Below are positions 17,791-26,589 of a stretch of DNA of 64,000 nucleotides, piece after piece (position 1 is the first letter of the stretch; each line of letters opens with the position of its first letter). Made by a program: the position numbers and the translations under genes. The notes below the pieces were generated by a model that saw only the letters and a list, made by a program, of their open reading frames with translations, searched no databases and was not told where the DNA came from. This stretch comes from Stigmatella aurantiaca (GTDB lineage: Bacteria > Myxococcota > Myxococcia > Myxococcales > Myxococcaceae). Location of the stretch: assembly GCF_900109545.1 (NCBI RefSeq), contig NZ_FOAP01000015.1, positions 1 through 64,000 of the forward strand. The letters are read 5' to 3'.

Positions 17791-19005
17791 ATGAATTGCC
17801 GGGATCGACTGGAGGCGCTCACGGGCCTGCTCAGGCCCTGGTCCGGGCTCTGGTCACGTTCCATCCTCCAGAATTGGCCGGAGTCCGGAGCCGCTTATCC
17901 CGAAGCCTGGCTGTCCTATGCGGAGTCCCTCGATGAAGCGGGCGAGCGGATGATGGATCATGGAGCGCTTCCCGGTGTCCCGCCTCCATCGCTGCATTCG
18001 CTGCTGCTCGCGCTTCATGAGCTGACCGGACTGCCGTGGCACCCAGGCGTTCAACCGCTGACGGCCGCGGACGTGCAGGGCCTCACGGCCAAGAAGACGC
18101 ATGAACTCGAGAGAGTCCTCGCCCTCCTCGGGCAGAGAGCGCAGACCATCCGCCAGGCGGTCGACATCGGGGGGGGCATGGGACATCTCGCCCGTCTCTG
18201 TGTGAGGACGTTCGACTGGACGTTCCACAGCATCGACCGGGATGCCGCCTTGCAGGAGAAAGGCCGGGACTGGCTGCGAAGGGCCCGGATGCTTCCCCGG
18301 GAAAAGCTGTGTTTCATCCACGCGACTGTCGAGGAAGGGCCGCAGCCAGGGATTGACCCGCTCTTTTCCGGCCAGAACAGCGCCTCGATCGGCCTCCACA
18401 CCTGTGGGCCGCTCGCACTCACACAGATTCGCAAGAGCCAGAAGGCAGGCTTCCTTCTGAACTTTGGCTGCTGCTACGACAAGCTGGATCCCACGCGGGA
18501 TTATCCCGCATCCCGCTTTGGGAAAACCCATCCACTTCCCCTCACACGGCATGCCCTGGCTCTGACAGCGCGTGGACGGCACCAGAAGACCGAGGCGGAG
18601 TTTGCGTTGATGAAGCAGGTCTACGCGCAGCGTTTCGCGCTGGATCTTCTGTTGAGGCGGAAGTTTCCTGAGCTCGGCTTCGTGCGGGCAGGGGATGCTC
18701 CCAAGGCGCTCTATGCCCAGAGCTTCGCGGCCTATGCCCACGACCGGCTGGAGCGCCTGCGCATCGACACCAGCATGACAGACTCCGAGCTGAATGCCTT
18801 CGAGCTGTCCGTTCGCACCGAGACGAGGCGCATCTTTCTCTGTCATCTGCTGAGGGATCGCTTCGCGAGGGCCCTGGAGGTCGTGATTCTGCTCGATCGC
18901 GCGATTCTCATGGAGGAGATGGGCTTTCAGGCCGAGCTCCTGCAGGTCTTCGAGCCGCGCCTCTCCCCCCGCAACATCGCGCTCATCGCATCAAGAGCAG
19001 CCTGA
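17791..19005 (+). CDS. METTL25/RRNAD1-like methyltransferase
   Basis: This 404-residue protein has an AdoMet-binding core: motif I is QAVDIGGGMGHLARLC, an acidic residue follows in SIDRD, and IGLHTCGPLAL with LLNFGCCYDKL are the two hallmark segments of the METTL25/RRNAD1 (methyltransferase domain PF13679) group. That group is best known from eukaryotes, where the targets are only partly defined, so the substrate here is unknown. The N-terminal region of about 120 residues is helical and fits the family. ATG at 17791 is preferred over the upstream start inside the previous gene. The gene follows the propeller-like gene by 26 bases and precedes the second giant kinase. Confidence 0.8.
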   Translation: MNCRDRLEALTGLLRPWSGLWSRSILQNWPESGAAYPEAWLSYAESLDEAGERMMDHGALPGVPPPSLHSLLLALHELTGLPWHPGVQPLTAADVQGLTAKKTHELERVLALLGQRAQTIRQAVDIGGGMGHLARLCVRTFDWTFHSIDRDAALQEKGRDWLRRARMLPREKLCFIHATVEEGPQPGIDPLFSGQNSASIGLHTCGPLALTQIRKSQKAGFLLNFGCCYDKLDPTRDYPASRFGKTHPLPLTRHALALTARGRHQKTEAEFALMKQVYAQRFALDLLLRRKFPELGFVRAGDAPKALYAQSFAAYAHDRLERLRIDTSMTDSELNAFELSVRTETRRIFLCHLLRDRFARALEVVILLDRAILMEEMGFQAELLQVFEPRLSPRNIALIASRAA

Positions 19006-19252
19006 GCCTGCTCCAGCGGGCGAGCGCCGCCGCATCCACGGCGGCCGGCAACTCCCCACCCGTGAACTGGGAGGCGTGCCCGGCCACGGGTCGAGTCCTC
19101 CTCCTGGCGGCACTCCAGAGGGTTGCACCCTTGGCCGGCGCTCTGAAACACCCGGAGTGCCTGGATGATGGTTCCACCGGAACACGTATGCTCCGGCGGA
19201 TTGGCGTGACGAAGTCGTAGAGACCGGTTCACGCCAACGGGGTGGGTCATCC

Positions 19253-22200
19253 GTGTTGGACATACCGGGATACAGGGTGCTGGGCACCATTCGAGCCACG
19301 GGCTCGAACGTGCTGTTCCACGCGGTACGCGAGGCCGATGACCTGCCCGTCATCATCAAGACGCCCATGGTGCCCTCGCCCGGCCCCAGCGAGAACGAGC
19401 GGTACCGGCGGGAGTTTGGAATCCTGCAGCGGCTGCGGGACGTGCGTGGGGTGGTCAGGCCCTATACCCACGAGCGGCTCCGGGAGCGGCCCCTGCTGCT
19501 GCTGGAGCGGGTGCAAGGCGAGCCCCTGTCCGAGTCCACGGGCCAGCCAATGGAGCTGTCCCGGTTCTTGAGCCTGGCCCTCTCGCTGGCGTCCACCCTG
19601 GCGGAGATTCACCACCGCAACGTCATCCACAAGGACATCAAGCCCTCCAACATCATCGTGGAGCCCTCGGGGGAAGCCCGGCTCATCGACTTCGGGGTGG
19701 CCACGCTCCAGCAAGTCGAGCACCTGGACGCGGCCCCGGCACACCTGATTGAGGGGACGCTGGCGTACATGTCGCCCGAGCAGACGGGGCGGATGAACCG
19801 GGCGGTGGACTACCGCACGGACTTCTACTCGCTGGGGGTGACCTTCTACGAGCTGCTCACGGGACGCCGCCCCTTCCAGGGCAAGGATGCGCTCGAATGG
19901 TTCCACGCCCACATGGCGCAGAAGCCAATGCCCCCGCACGAGCTGAACCCGCAGGTGCCCCCGGCGGTGTCCGCCATCGTCCTCAAGCTCCTGGCCAAGG
20001 TGGCCGAGGAGCGCTACCAGAGCGCCGAGGGCCTCCACGCGGACCTGGAGCGCTGCCACCAGTCCCTGAGCCAGCACGGGCAGGAGGTGTTCGCGCTGGG
20101 GACGCAGGACACGCCCACCCGGTTCCAGCTGCCGCAGCGGCTCTACGGGCGTGAGGCGCAGGTGGCCACCCTGCTCGAGGGCTTCGAGCGGGTGAGCCAC
20201 ATGGGCCAGCCGGAGCTGTTCCTCGTCAGCGGCTACTCGGGCATTGGCAAGTCCTCCGTGGTGCATGAGCTGCACAAGCCCGTGGTGCAGCGCCGCGGCT
20301 TCTTCCTGAGCGGCAAATTCGACCAGTTCCAGCGGGACCTTCCGTACACCACCCTGGCCCAGACGCTCCGCGGGCTGGTGCAGCAATTGCTCGCGGGGAG
20401 CGATGAGGAGATTGCAGGGTGGCGCGAGCGGGTGAACCAGGCCTGGGAGGGCCACGGCCAGCTGCTCGTGGACCTGGTGCCGCAGCTGGAGGTGCTGGCG
20501 GGCCCGCAGCCTGCGCTCCAGCGGGTGTCCCCCAGCGAGGCCCAGCGCCGCTTCTACCGGGTGGTCCGTCAGTTCTTCGCGGTCTTCGCCACCCCGGAGC
20601 ACCCCATGGTGGTGTTCCTGGATGACCTGCAGTGGGCGGACCTCGCCAGCCTCCAGCTCCTCTTGCAACTGCTGTCGAGCGCCCCGCCGGAAGCGCTGCC
20701 CATCCTGTGGATTGGCGCTTACCGGGACAACGAGGTGAGCCCCACGCACCCGCTCATGCCCATGCTGGAGGAGGTGCACAAGACGGGGGCCCGGGTGACG
20801 GACCTCCAGCTGGCGCCGCTGCGCGTGGCGCAGGTGGAGCACCTGGTGGGCGACGCGCTGCCAGGAGCGGGAAGCGAGGTGCGCGCCTCCCTCTCCGCGC
20901 TGCTGCACGAGAAGACGGGGGGCAACCCCTTCTTCCTCCTTCAGTTGCTGGTCGCGCTCCACCAGGACGGTCTGCTGGTGCGCGCGCCCGAGGGCGGGTG
21001 GCGGTGGGATGCCGAGGGCGGGCGGGCCCGCGGCTACTCGGAGAACATCGTCGGCTTCATGGTGGGCAAGCTGCGCCAGTTCCCCGACGGCACGCAGCAC
21101 CTGCTGCGCCTGGCGGCGTGCGTGGGCAGCCGCTTCTCCCTCGATCTGCTGGGCACGCTCGCAGACATGGAGGAGCGGGGGCAGGTGGAACAGGGACTCG
21201 AGCCCGCGCTCCAGGAGGGCATGCTGGTGCGCGCGGGGCCGGAGCAGTACCGCTTCCTGCACGACCGCATCCAGCAGGCGGCCCACGTCCTCCTCTCCGA
21301 GGAGGAGCGCAAGGCCGTGCACCTGCGCATCGGCCAGTTGCTGCTCAAGCGCCTCTCCCAGGAGGAAGTGAGCGAGTCGCTCTTCGACGTGGTGAGCCAG
21401 CTCAACGCTGGGGTGGACCTCATCGAGGACGCCGAGGAGCGCTACCACCTCGCGCGGCTGAACGCCGAGGCGGGTGCCAAGGCCAAGGCCGCGGTGGCCC
21501 CCCTGCCCGCCATCACCTACCTCTCCACGGCCTTCACGCTCATTCCCGGAGACCCCTGGCGGACGGACCCCGCGCTGGCCTTCAAGCTGAAGCTCTCCCA
21601 GGCGCGCTGTGAGCTCATGAGCGGCCACATGGCCGAGGCGCGCCGTCTGGCCGAGGCGCTCCTCCCCCGGGCGAGCACCCACCCGGACATCGTGGCCGTC
21701 TACGGCCTGAAGCATGATCTCCACTTCGCCCTGGGGGAGCGCCAGGAGGGCATTGCCTGCGTGCTGAAATGCCTGGCGTTGCTGGGCATCGCGCTCTCGC
21801 GGAACCCCACCTGGGAAGAGGCGGTGGCCGCCCATGAGGAGGTGTGGGCCTTGCTGGGGGATCGTCCCATCCCGAGCCTCATCGGGCTGCCCCGCATGAC
21901 CGGCTCGGACATGAAGCTCGTCATCGACGCGCTCTTCATGCTCTTCGACTCGGCATACTCGACGTCCCCGCACCTGCTCATCATCCTCCTGAGCCGGATC
22001 GTCTCCCTCACCCTCCGCCACGGCTTCGTGGATGCCGCCGCCCCGGCCTATAGCTGGTTTGGGGTCATCACCGGCTCGTTCTTCAAGCGGTACCGCGAGG
22101 GTCTTGCCTTCACGAAGCTCGCCGCCGAGTTCGCCGAGCGGAACCACCTGTCCGCCCTCCGGGCGAAGATTCTCCTCAGCTCGCAATTCAGCAGCTACTG

Positions 22201-24526
22201 GACCCAACCCCTCCCCCAAGCGCAGGAGCTCGTCCTCAGCGGGCTCCACCACGCGCTTCAAACCGGGGACATCACGGCCGCTGCCTACTGCAGCCTGGAC
22301 ATCGTCACCAACCGGCTGGCCATGGGACACAACCTGGAGGAGGTCCACCAGGAGTCGCTCGTGCGCGGCGAGTTCTTACGCAAGACGGGAATCCTGGACC
22401 CCCAGGAGTCGCTCCTCCTGACGCAGCGCTACGTGCAGCAGATGCGCGGACACTCCCTGTCCTTCGGAACGCTGAACGGGGAGGGCTTCGAGGAGCAAGC
22501 CTTCGAAGCCCAGCTTCCGCCCATACCCCGCCGAAGCACGCGCTTCTTCTGGATCACCAAGCTCCAGTCGCGCTTCATGTGCGGCGACTACGCGGAGGCC
22601 CGCAGGGCCGCGGACAAGGCCGAGGAGCTCCTGCGGGCCAACAATGGCATCCTCTTCTTCCGCGAGTTCCACCTCTACCGCGCCCTGGCCCTGGCCGCAT
22701 GCTTCGGGGACGCCCCGCCGGAAGAGCAGCCCCAGCTCCTGGAGGCCATCGGGCGGCACCAGCAACAGCTCGCGGAGTGGGCCCAGCATTGCCCCGCGAA
22801 CTTCCACGCGCTCGAGCAACTGGTGTCCGCGGAGCGGGCCCGCCTCGCGGGACGGCCGGACGAGGCGGCGCGCGCTTATGAAGAAGCCATCCGCTCCGCG
22901 AGGGAGAATGGCGCCACCCCGTACGTGGCGCTGGCCAGCGAGCTGGCGGCGAACTTCTGGCGCACGCGGCAGGCGCCCATCGTCGCCCATGCCTTCGCGC
23001 GCGAGGCCCAGGGGGCGTACCGGCAGTGGGGAGCCCTGGGCAAGGTCCAGCACCTGGAGTCCCTCTGGCCCCACCTCGCCTCCCTGGCCATCCCCCAGGA
23101 CACCCTGACCACCAGCAGTACGGACTCGACCCGCATCGACGCCCTCACGGTCATCAAGGCCCAGCAGGCGGTCTCCAGCGAAATCGTCCTGGAGCGCCTG
23201 GTGAAGACGCTGGTGCACGCGGCGATGGAGAACGCCGGCGCCCAGCGGGGCGTCCTGCTGCTGCCCAACGGCGACACGCTCCAGGTGGCGGCCACCTCGG
23301 ACACCTCGCCGGAGGGGAAAACCCCTGAGCTTCCCTGGACCCTGCTCTCCTATGTCCGGCGTACCCGGGAGCACGTGCTCATCGGCGATGCCTCCAAGCC
23401 CCATCCGTTCTCATCCGATGCGCACCTGGCGCGCAGCGAGGCGCGCTCGGTGTTGTGCCTTCCGCTGCTGAGGCAGGAGCAGTTCTGCGGGGCGCTCTAT
23501 CTGGAGAACAACCTGGCCACCCATGCCTTCAGCCCCTCCCGCCTGGCGCTGCTGGGACACATCGCCTCCCAGGCGGCCATCTCCATCGAGAACGCGCGGC
23601 TCTACGCGGATGTCCAGCACGCCAAGGCGGAGCTGCGCCGGGCCAATGACGAGCTGGAGCAGCGGGTGGAGGAGCGCACGCGCGAGCTGAAGCAGACCCA
23701 GGCCCGGCTGGTGGACACCGCGCGCGAGGTGGGCATGTCCGAGGTGGCCTCCAACGTCCTGCACAACGTGGGCAATGTGCTCACCAGCGCCGTCATCAAC
23801 CTGGAGACGATGCGTCAGGCCTTGGGCGCCTCGCGCGTGGGCCGGTTGAAGCGGGCCTCGGCCCTGCTGCTGGAGAACCGGGCGGACCTGGCCAGCTTCC
23901 TGGCGGAGGGCGCGCGCGGCGGCCACCTGCCGGACTACCTCTCAGGCCTGGCGGACGAGCTGGTGCGCGAGCAGACGCGCCTCATGGAGAGCATGGATGC
24001 CATGGGCCGGCACATCGAGCACATCCGCGCCATCGTCCATGTGCAGCAGACGTACGCCAAGACGTCGCTGATGACGGAGGAGTGCGACCTGGCCCAGCTC
24101 ATCCAGGATGCCCTGAGCATCCAGCTGCCGGCGCTGCAACGTCACGGCGTCTCGGTCGTCCGCGAGGTGGCGCCCCTCCCCAAGGTGAAGGTGGACAAGC
24201 ACAAGGTGCTGCAGATCCTCGTCAACCTGCTCAGCAACGCCAAGCACGCCCTGGACGCAAAGCCCGAGGGGCAACGCCACCTGTGGGTCAGGCTGAGGGC
24301 GGAGGGACCGGTGGCGTGCATCCAGGTGGTGGACGACGGGGTGGGAATCGCGCCGGAGGAGAATGGGAAGTTGTTCGAGCACGGGTTCACCACGCGCAAG
24401 GACGGCCATGGCTTTGGCCTGCACTCCAGCGCGCTGGCGGCGCGGCTCCTCAATGGCCGTCTCACGCTTCAGAGCGATGGGCCGGACAAGGGCGCCGTGG
24501 CCACGTTGGAGCTTCCGCTGACCTGA
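19253..24526 (+). CDS. Giant Ser/Thr kinase / AAA ATPase / GAF / histidine kinase fusion (copy 2)
   Basis: This 1757-residue protein is a paralogue of the one at 9840, with the same order of modules and long identical runs by eye. The kinase domain has VIIK, HKDIKPSN with D128, DFGVA and MSPEQ. Walker A GYSGIGKSS is near 327, and FLDDLQWAD follows. The helical region, GAF domain and histidine kinase come next, with H1504 in NVLHNVGNVLTS, then NLLSNAKHAL, DDGVGI and GHGFGLHSS. All catalytic motifs are kept in both copies. Divergence is greatest in the helical middle region, which may set ligand or partner specificity. The start is GTG at 19253, matching the ATG of copy 1 exactly in alignment. 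The 3' end overlaps the convergent TetR gene by 58 bases. Confidence 0.92.
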   Translation: MLDIPGYRVLGTIRATGSNVLFHAVREADDLPVIIKTPMVPSPGPSENERYRREFGILQRLRDVRGVVRPYTHERLRERPLLLLERVQGEPLSESTGQPMELSRFLSLALSLASTLAEIHHRNVIHKDIKPSNIIVEPSGEARLIDFGVATLQQVEHLDAAPAHLIEGTLAYMSPEQTGRMNRAVDYRTDFYSLGVTFYELLTGRRPFQGKDALEWFHAHMAQKPMPPHELNPQVPPAVSAIVLKLLAKVAEERYQSAEGLHADLERCHQSLSQHGQEVFALGTQDTPTRFQLPQRLYGREAQVATLLEGFERVSHMGQPELFLVSGYSGIGKSSVVHELHKPVVQRRGFFLSGKFDQFQRDLPYTTLAQTLRGLVQQLLAGSDEEIAGWRERVNQAWEGHGQLLVDLVPQLEVLAGPQPALQRVSPSEAQRRFYRVVRQFFAVFATPEHPMVVFLDDLQWADLASLQLLLQLLSSAPPEALPILWIGAYRDNEVSPTHPLMPMLEEVHKTGARVTDLQLAPLRVAQVEHLVGDALPGAGSEVRASLSALLHEKTGGNPFFLLQLLVALHQDGLLVRAPEGGWRWDAEGGRARGYSENIVGFMVGKLRQFPDGTQHLLRLAACVGSRFSLDLLGTLADMEERGQVEQGLEPALQEGMLVRAGPEQYRFLHDRIQQAAHVLLSEEERKAVHLRIGQLLLKRLSQEEVSESLFDVVSQLNAGVDLIEDAEERYHLARLNAEAGAKAKAAVAPLPAITYLSTAFTLIPGDPWRTDPALAFKLKLSQARCELMSGHMAEARRLAEALLPRASTHPDIVAVYGLKHDLHFALGERQEGIACVLKCLALLGIALSRNPTWEEAVAAHEEVWALLGDRPIPSLIGLPRMTGSDMKLVIDALFMLFDSAYSTSPHLLIILLSRIVSLTLRHGFVDAAAPAYSWFGVITGSFFKRYREGLAFTKLAAEFAERNHLSALRAKILLSSQFSSYWTQPLPQAQELVLSGLHHALQTGDITAAAYCSLDIVTNRLAMGHNLEEVHQESLVRGEFLRKTGILDPQESLLLTQRYVQQMRGHSLSFGTLNGEGFEEQAFEAQLPPIPRRSTRFFWITKLQSRFMCGDYAEARRAADKAEELLRANNGILFFREFHLYRALALAACFGDAPPEEQPQLLEAIGRHQQQLAEWAQHCPANFHALEQLVSAERARLAGRPDEAARAYEEAIRSARENGATPYVALASELAANFWRTRQAPIVAHAFAREAQGAYRQWGALGKVQHLESLWPHLASLAIPQDTLTTSSTDSTRIDALTVIKAQQAVSSEIVLERLVKTLVHAAMENAGAQRGVLLLPNGDTLQVAATSDTSPEGKTPELPWTLLSYVRRTREHVLIGDASKPHPFSSDAHLARSEARSVLCLPLLRQEQFCGALYLENNLATHAFSPSRLALLGHIASQAAISIENARLYADVQHAKAELRRANDELEQRVEERTRELKQTQARLVDTAREVGMSEVASNVLHNVGNVLTSAVINLETMRQALGASRVGRLKRASALLLENRADLASFLAEGARGGHLPDYLSGLADELVREQTRLMESMDAMGRHIEHIRAIVHVQQTYAKTSLMTEECDLAQLIQDALSIQLPALQRHGVSVVREVAPLPKVKVDKHKVLQILVNLLSNAKHALDAKPEGQRHLWVRLRAEGPVACIQVVDDGVGIAPEENGKLFEHGFTTRKDGHGFGLHSSALAARLLNGRLTLQSDGPDKGAVATLELPLT

Positions 24527-25140
24527 AGGGGGGCCAGGGCCAGCGCCACGATGCCCAGCAGCTCCTGCTCGCTGGCACCATCCCGGGCCTGCACGGACAT
24601 GCCCTGGATGATGGCGCCATAGAACCGCGCGAGCGCCGCCGCATCCGCGGTGGGGGGCAGCTCTCCTTCCGCGATGGCCCGCTCGAAGCGCGCCTGGAAC
24701 AGGCCCAGCGACTTCGTCCGGAGCTGGGCGACGTGCTCAGCCACGGACCGGTTCTCCTCCGAGCAGGCGAGCACCGACGTGGAGACCATGCACCCGGCGG
24801 GGTGGGCACGGGCCGTGAAATGCCGGGCCGCGCCCTGGAGCACCTGGGCCAGGGCCTCATGGATCCGGGGCCCATCCAGGACCAGGTTGGCCCAGGCGCC
24901 ATACTCCGCCTGGTAGTGCGCCACGGCCTCCTGGAACAGCGCCTCCTTCGAGTGGAAGGCCGTGTAGAGGCTGGGCGCGGTGATGCCCATCGCCCCGGTG
25001 AGGCTGGCAATCGACGCGCCCTCGTAGCCGTGCCGCCAGAACACCTCCAAGGCCCGCGCCAGCGCCTCGTCCCGATCGAACTCCCGGGGACGGCCCCGGG
25101 GACGGCCTCCTGAGGAAGAAGTTTTTTTCATAGCGATCAC
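24469..25140 (-). CDS. TetR-family transcriptional regulator
   Basis: The 223-residue regulator has a basic Gly/Arg-rich start and an N-terminal helix-turn-helix with ALEVFWRHGYEGASIASLT and GITAPSLYTAFHSKEALF, typical of TetR/AcrR proteins. The C-terminal ligand domain contains PAGCMVSTSVLAC and ARFYGAIIQGMSVQARDGAS, as in the TetR group that often controls oxidoreductase or hydrolase genes. It is divergent from the serine hydrolase gene, with 63 bases between starts and a palindromic site in the gap, so it probably represses that gene and itself. The last 13 codons or so are antisense to the giant kinase 3' end, so the tail is probably an extension past the ancestral stop. Confidence 0.88.
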   Translation of the reverse strand: MIAMKKTSSSGGRPRGRPREFDRDEALARALEVFWRHGYEGASIASLTGAMGITAPSLYTAFHSKEALFQEAVAHYQAEYGAWANLVLDGPRIHEALAQVLQGAARHFTARAHPAGCMVSTSVLACSEENRSVAEHVAQLRTKSLGLFQARFERAIAEGELPPTADAAALARFYGAIIQGMSVQARDGASEQELLGIVALALAPLQVSGSSNVATAPLSGPSL

Positions 25141-25166
25141 TCTGTAATTCGCCCTGCCGGGCTCTA

Positions 25167-25190
25167 TTTACGTACCGGTCATTATGTAAA
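25167..25190. promoter_or_regulatory. Candidate TetR operator
   Basis: TTTAC (25167-25171) and GTAAA (25186-25190) form an inverted repeat in the 63-base gap between tetR and the serine hydrolase gene. The site runs into the AAAGGAG ribosome-binding site of the hydrolase, so binding could block that gene directly. It is the only clear dyad in the gap. Confidence 0.5.
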
Positions 25191-25203
25191 GGAGTCTACC
25201 CCG

Positions 25204-26415
25204 ATGCACACACCCCTTCGTCCCCTGCTCACCCTCTTGCTCTCCCTGGCCCTTGCGGGCAGCGCCGCCGCGGACACCCCGCCCCCCTTGGCCACGCGGC
25301 TCGACCGCGTCATCGACCAGGCCATCGCGGACCAGCGCATCGTCGGCACGGTGGTGCTGGTGGCCCAGGACGGGAAGCTCGTCTACCACCGCGCCGCCGG
25401 GTACGCGGACCGGGAGGCGCAGCGGCCCATGCGCGAGGATGCCCTCTTCCGGCTGGCGTCCATGAGCAAGACCCTGGTGTCGGCCACGGCGCTGGCGCTC
25501 GTGGACCAGGGCAAGCTGACGCTCGATGAGCCCATCACCCGGTGGCTGCCCACCTTCCGCCCCAAGCTGGCGGATGGCCGCGAGGCGCCCATCACGGTCC
25601 GCCAGCTCCTCACCCACACCGCGGGCCTCTCCTATGGCTTCGGGGACGCCGCGACGGACCCCTACCTCCAGGCCCGCGTCTCGAACGGGATGGATCAACC
25701 CGGCCTGAGCATGGACGAGAACCTCCAGCGGATCGCCTCCGTGCCGCTGCTGTTCGAGCCCGGAACCCGGTGGAACTACTCCGTCGCCACGGACGTGCTG
25801 GGCGCGGTGCTCATCCGCGCGGGCGGAGCGCCCCTGCCCACCCTCGTCGAGCGGCTCCTCACGCGGCCCCTGGGCATGGCCGGCACCGGCTTCACCGTGA
25901 AGGCCCCGGACCGGCTGGCCGTGCCCTATACGGACGCGAGCCCCGCGCCCGCGCGCGTCGACGGCCCGCGCCAGGTGCACGCCGGGGAGATGCACTTCGC
26001 CGTGGACCCCACCCGGGTGTTCGATGCCCGCTCCTTCCCCTCGGGGGGCGCCGGGATGATCGGCTCCGCGAAGGACTACGTGGCGTTCCTGGAGGCGCTG
26101 CGCACCGGGAAGCTCCCGGGCCTGAAGAAGACCACCCTGGCCCAGCTGACCTCCAACCAGCTGGGCGCGTTGGCGATGCCCACCCCGGGCCTGGGCTTCA
26201 CCTTCGGGGCCTCGGTGCTCCTGGACCCGGAGCTCGCGCACACCCCCCAGTCCCGGGGCACCTATGCGTGGGGCGGCGCCTACGGGCACAGCTGGTTCGT
26301 GGACCCGGAGCGGCGCCTCACCGTCGTGGCCCTCACGAACACCTTCCCCGAGGGCATGTCGGGCGCGTTCCCCACCGCCCTGAGGGATGCGCTCTACGCG
26401 GCCCCTGCCCCGTAA
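25204..26415 (+). CDS. Secreted serine hydrolase (beta-lactamase/class C family)
   Basis: This 403-residue protein has a Sec signal peptide (about 1-23, cleavage near SAAADT). The serine beta-lactamase-like domain shows the nucleophile motif SMSK, the Tyr motif in WNYSVATDVLG and a third-box equivalent in GGAYGHSWFVDP. The YSV variant and the absence of KTG favour an esterase or peptidase of the EstB/family VIII type over a penicillin-hydrolysing enzyme. It should act in the periplasm or outside the cell. AAAGGAG lies 10 bases before the ATG. A TetR regulator is divergent and a palindrome lies between them, suggesting ligand-inducible expression. Confidence 0.88.
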   Translation: MHTPLRPLLTLLLSLALAGSAAADTPPPLATRLDRVIDQAIADQRIVGTVVLVAQDGKLVYHRAAGYADREAQRPMREDALFRLASMSKTLVSATALALVDQGKLTLDEPITRWLPTFRPKLADGREAPITVRQLLTHTAGLSYGFGDAATDPYLQARVSNGMDQPGLSMDENLQRIASVPLLFEPGTRWNYSVATDVLGAVLIRAGGAPLPTLVERLLTRPLGMAGTGFTVKAPDRLAVPYTDASPAPARVDGPRQVHAGEMHFAVDPTRVFDARSFPSGGAGMIGSAKDYVAFLEALRTGKLPGLKKTTLAQLTSNQLGALAMPTPGLGFTFGASVLLDPELAHTPQSRGTYAWGGAYGHSWFVDPERRLTVVALTNTFPEGMSGAFPTALRDALYAAPAP

Positions 26416-26589
26416 CGCATCGCAGCGTGTCGGGTGTTTCACGTCCTCGGCTTTTGACGGGACTTTACTGGCTCTCCCAATAATCGACAGCCTACACTCC
26501 CCGCCGCCCACTTTCCCGGAGCGGGATTCTGCTCCTCCGGGGCTGTGACACCACACAGCGTGGCCCACCTGAAACACAAGGCAGAGGGA

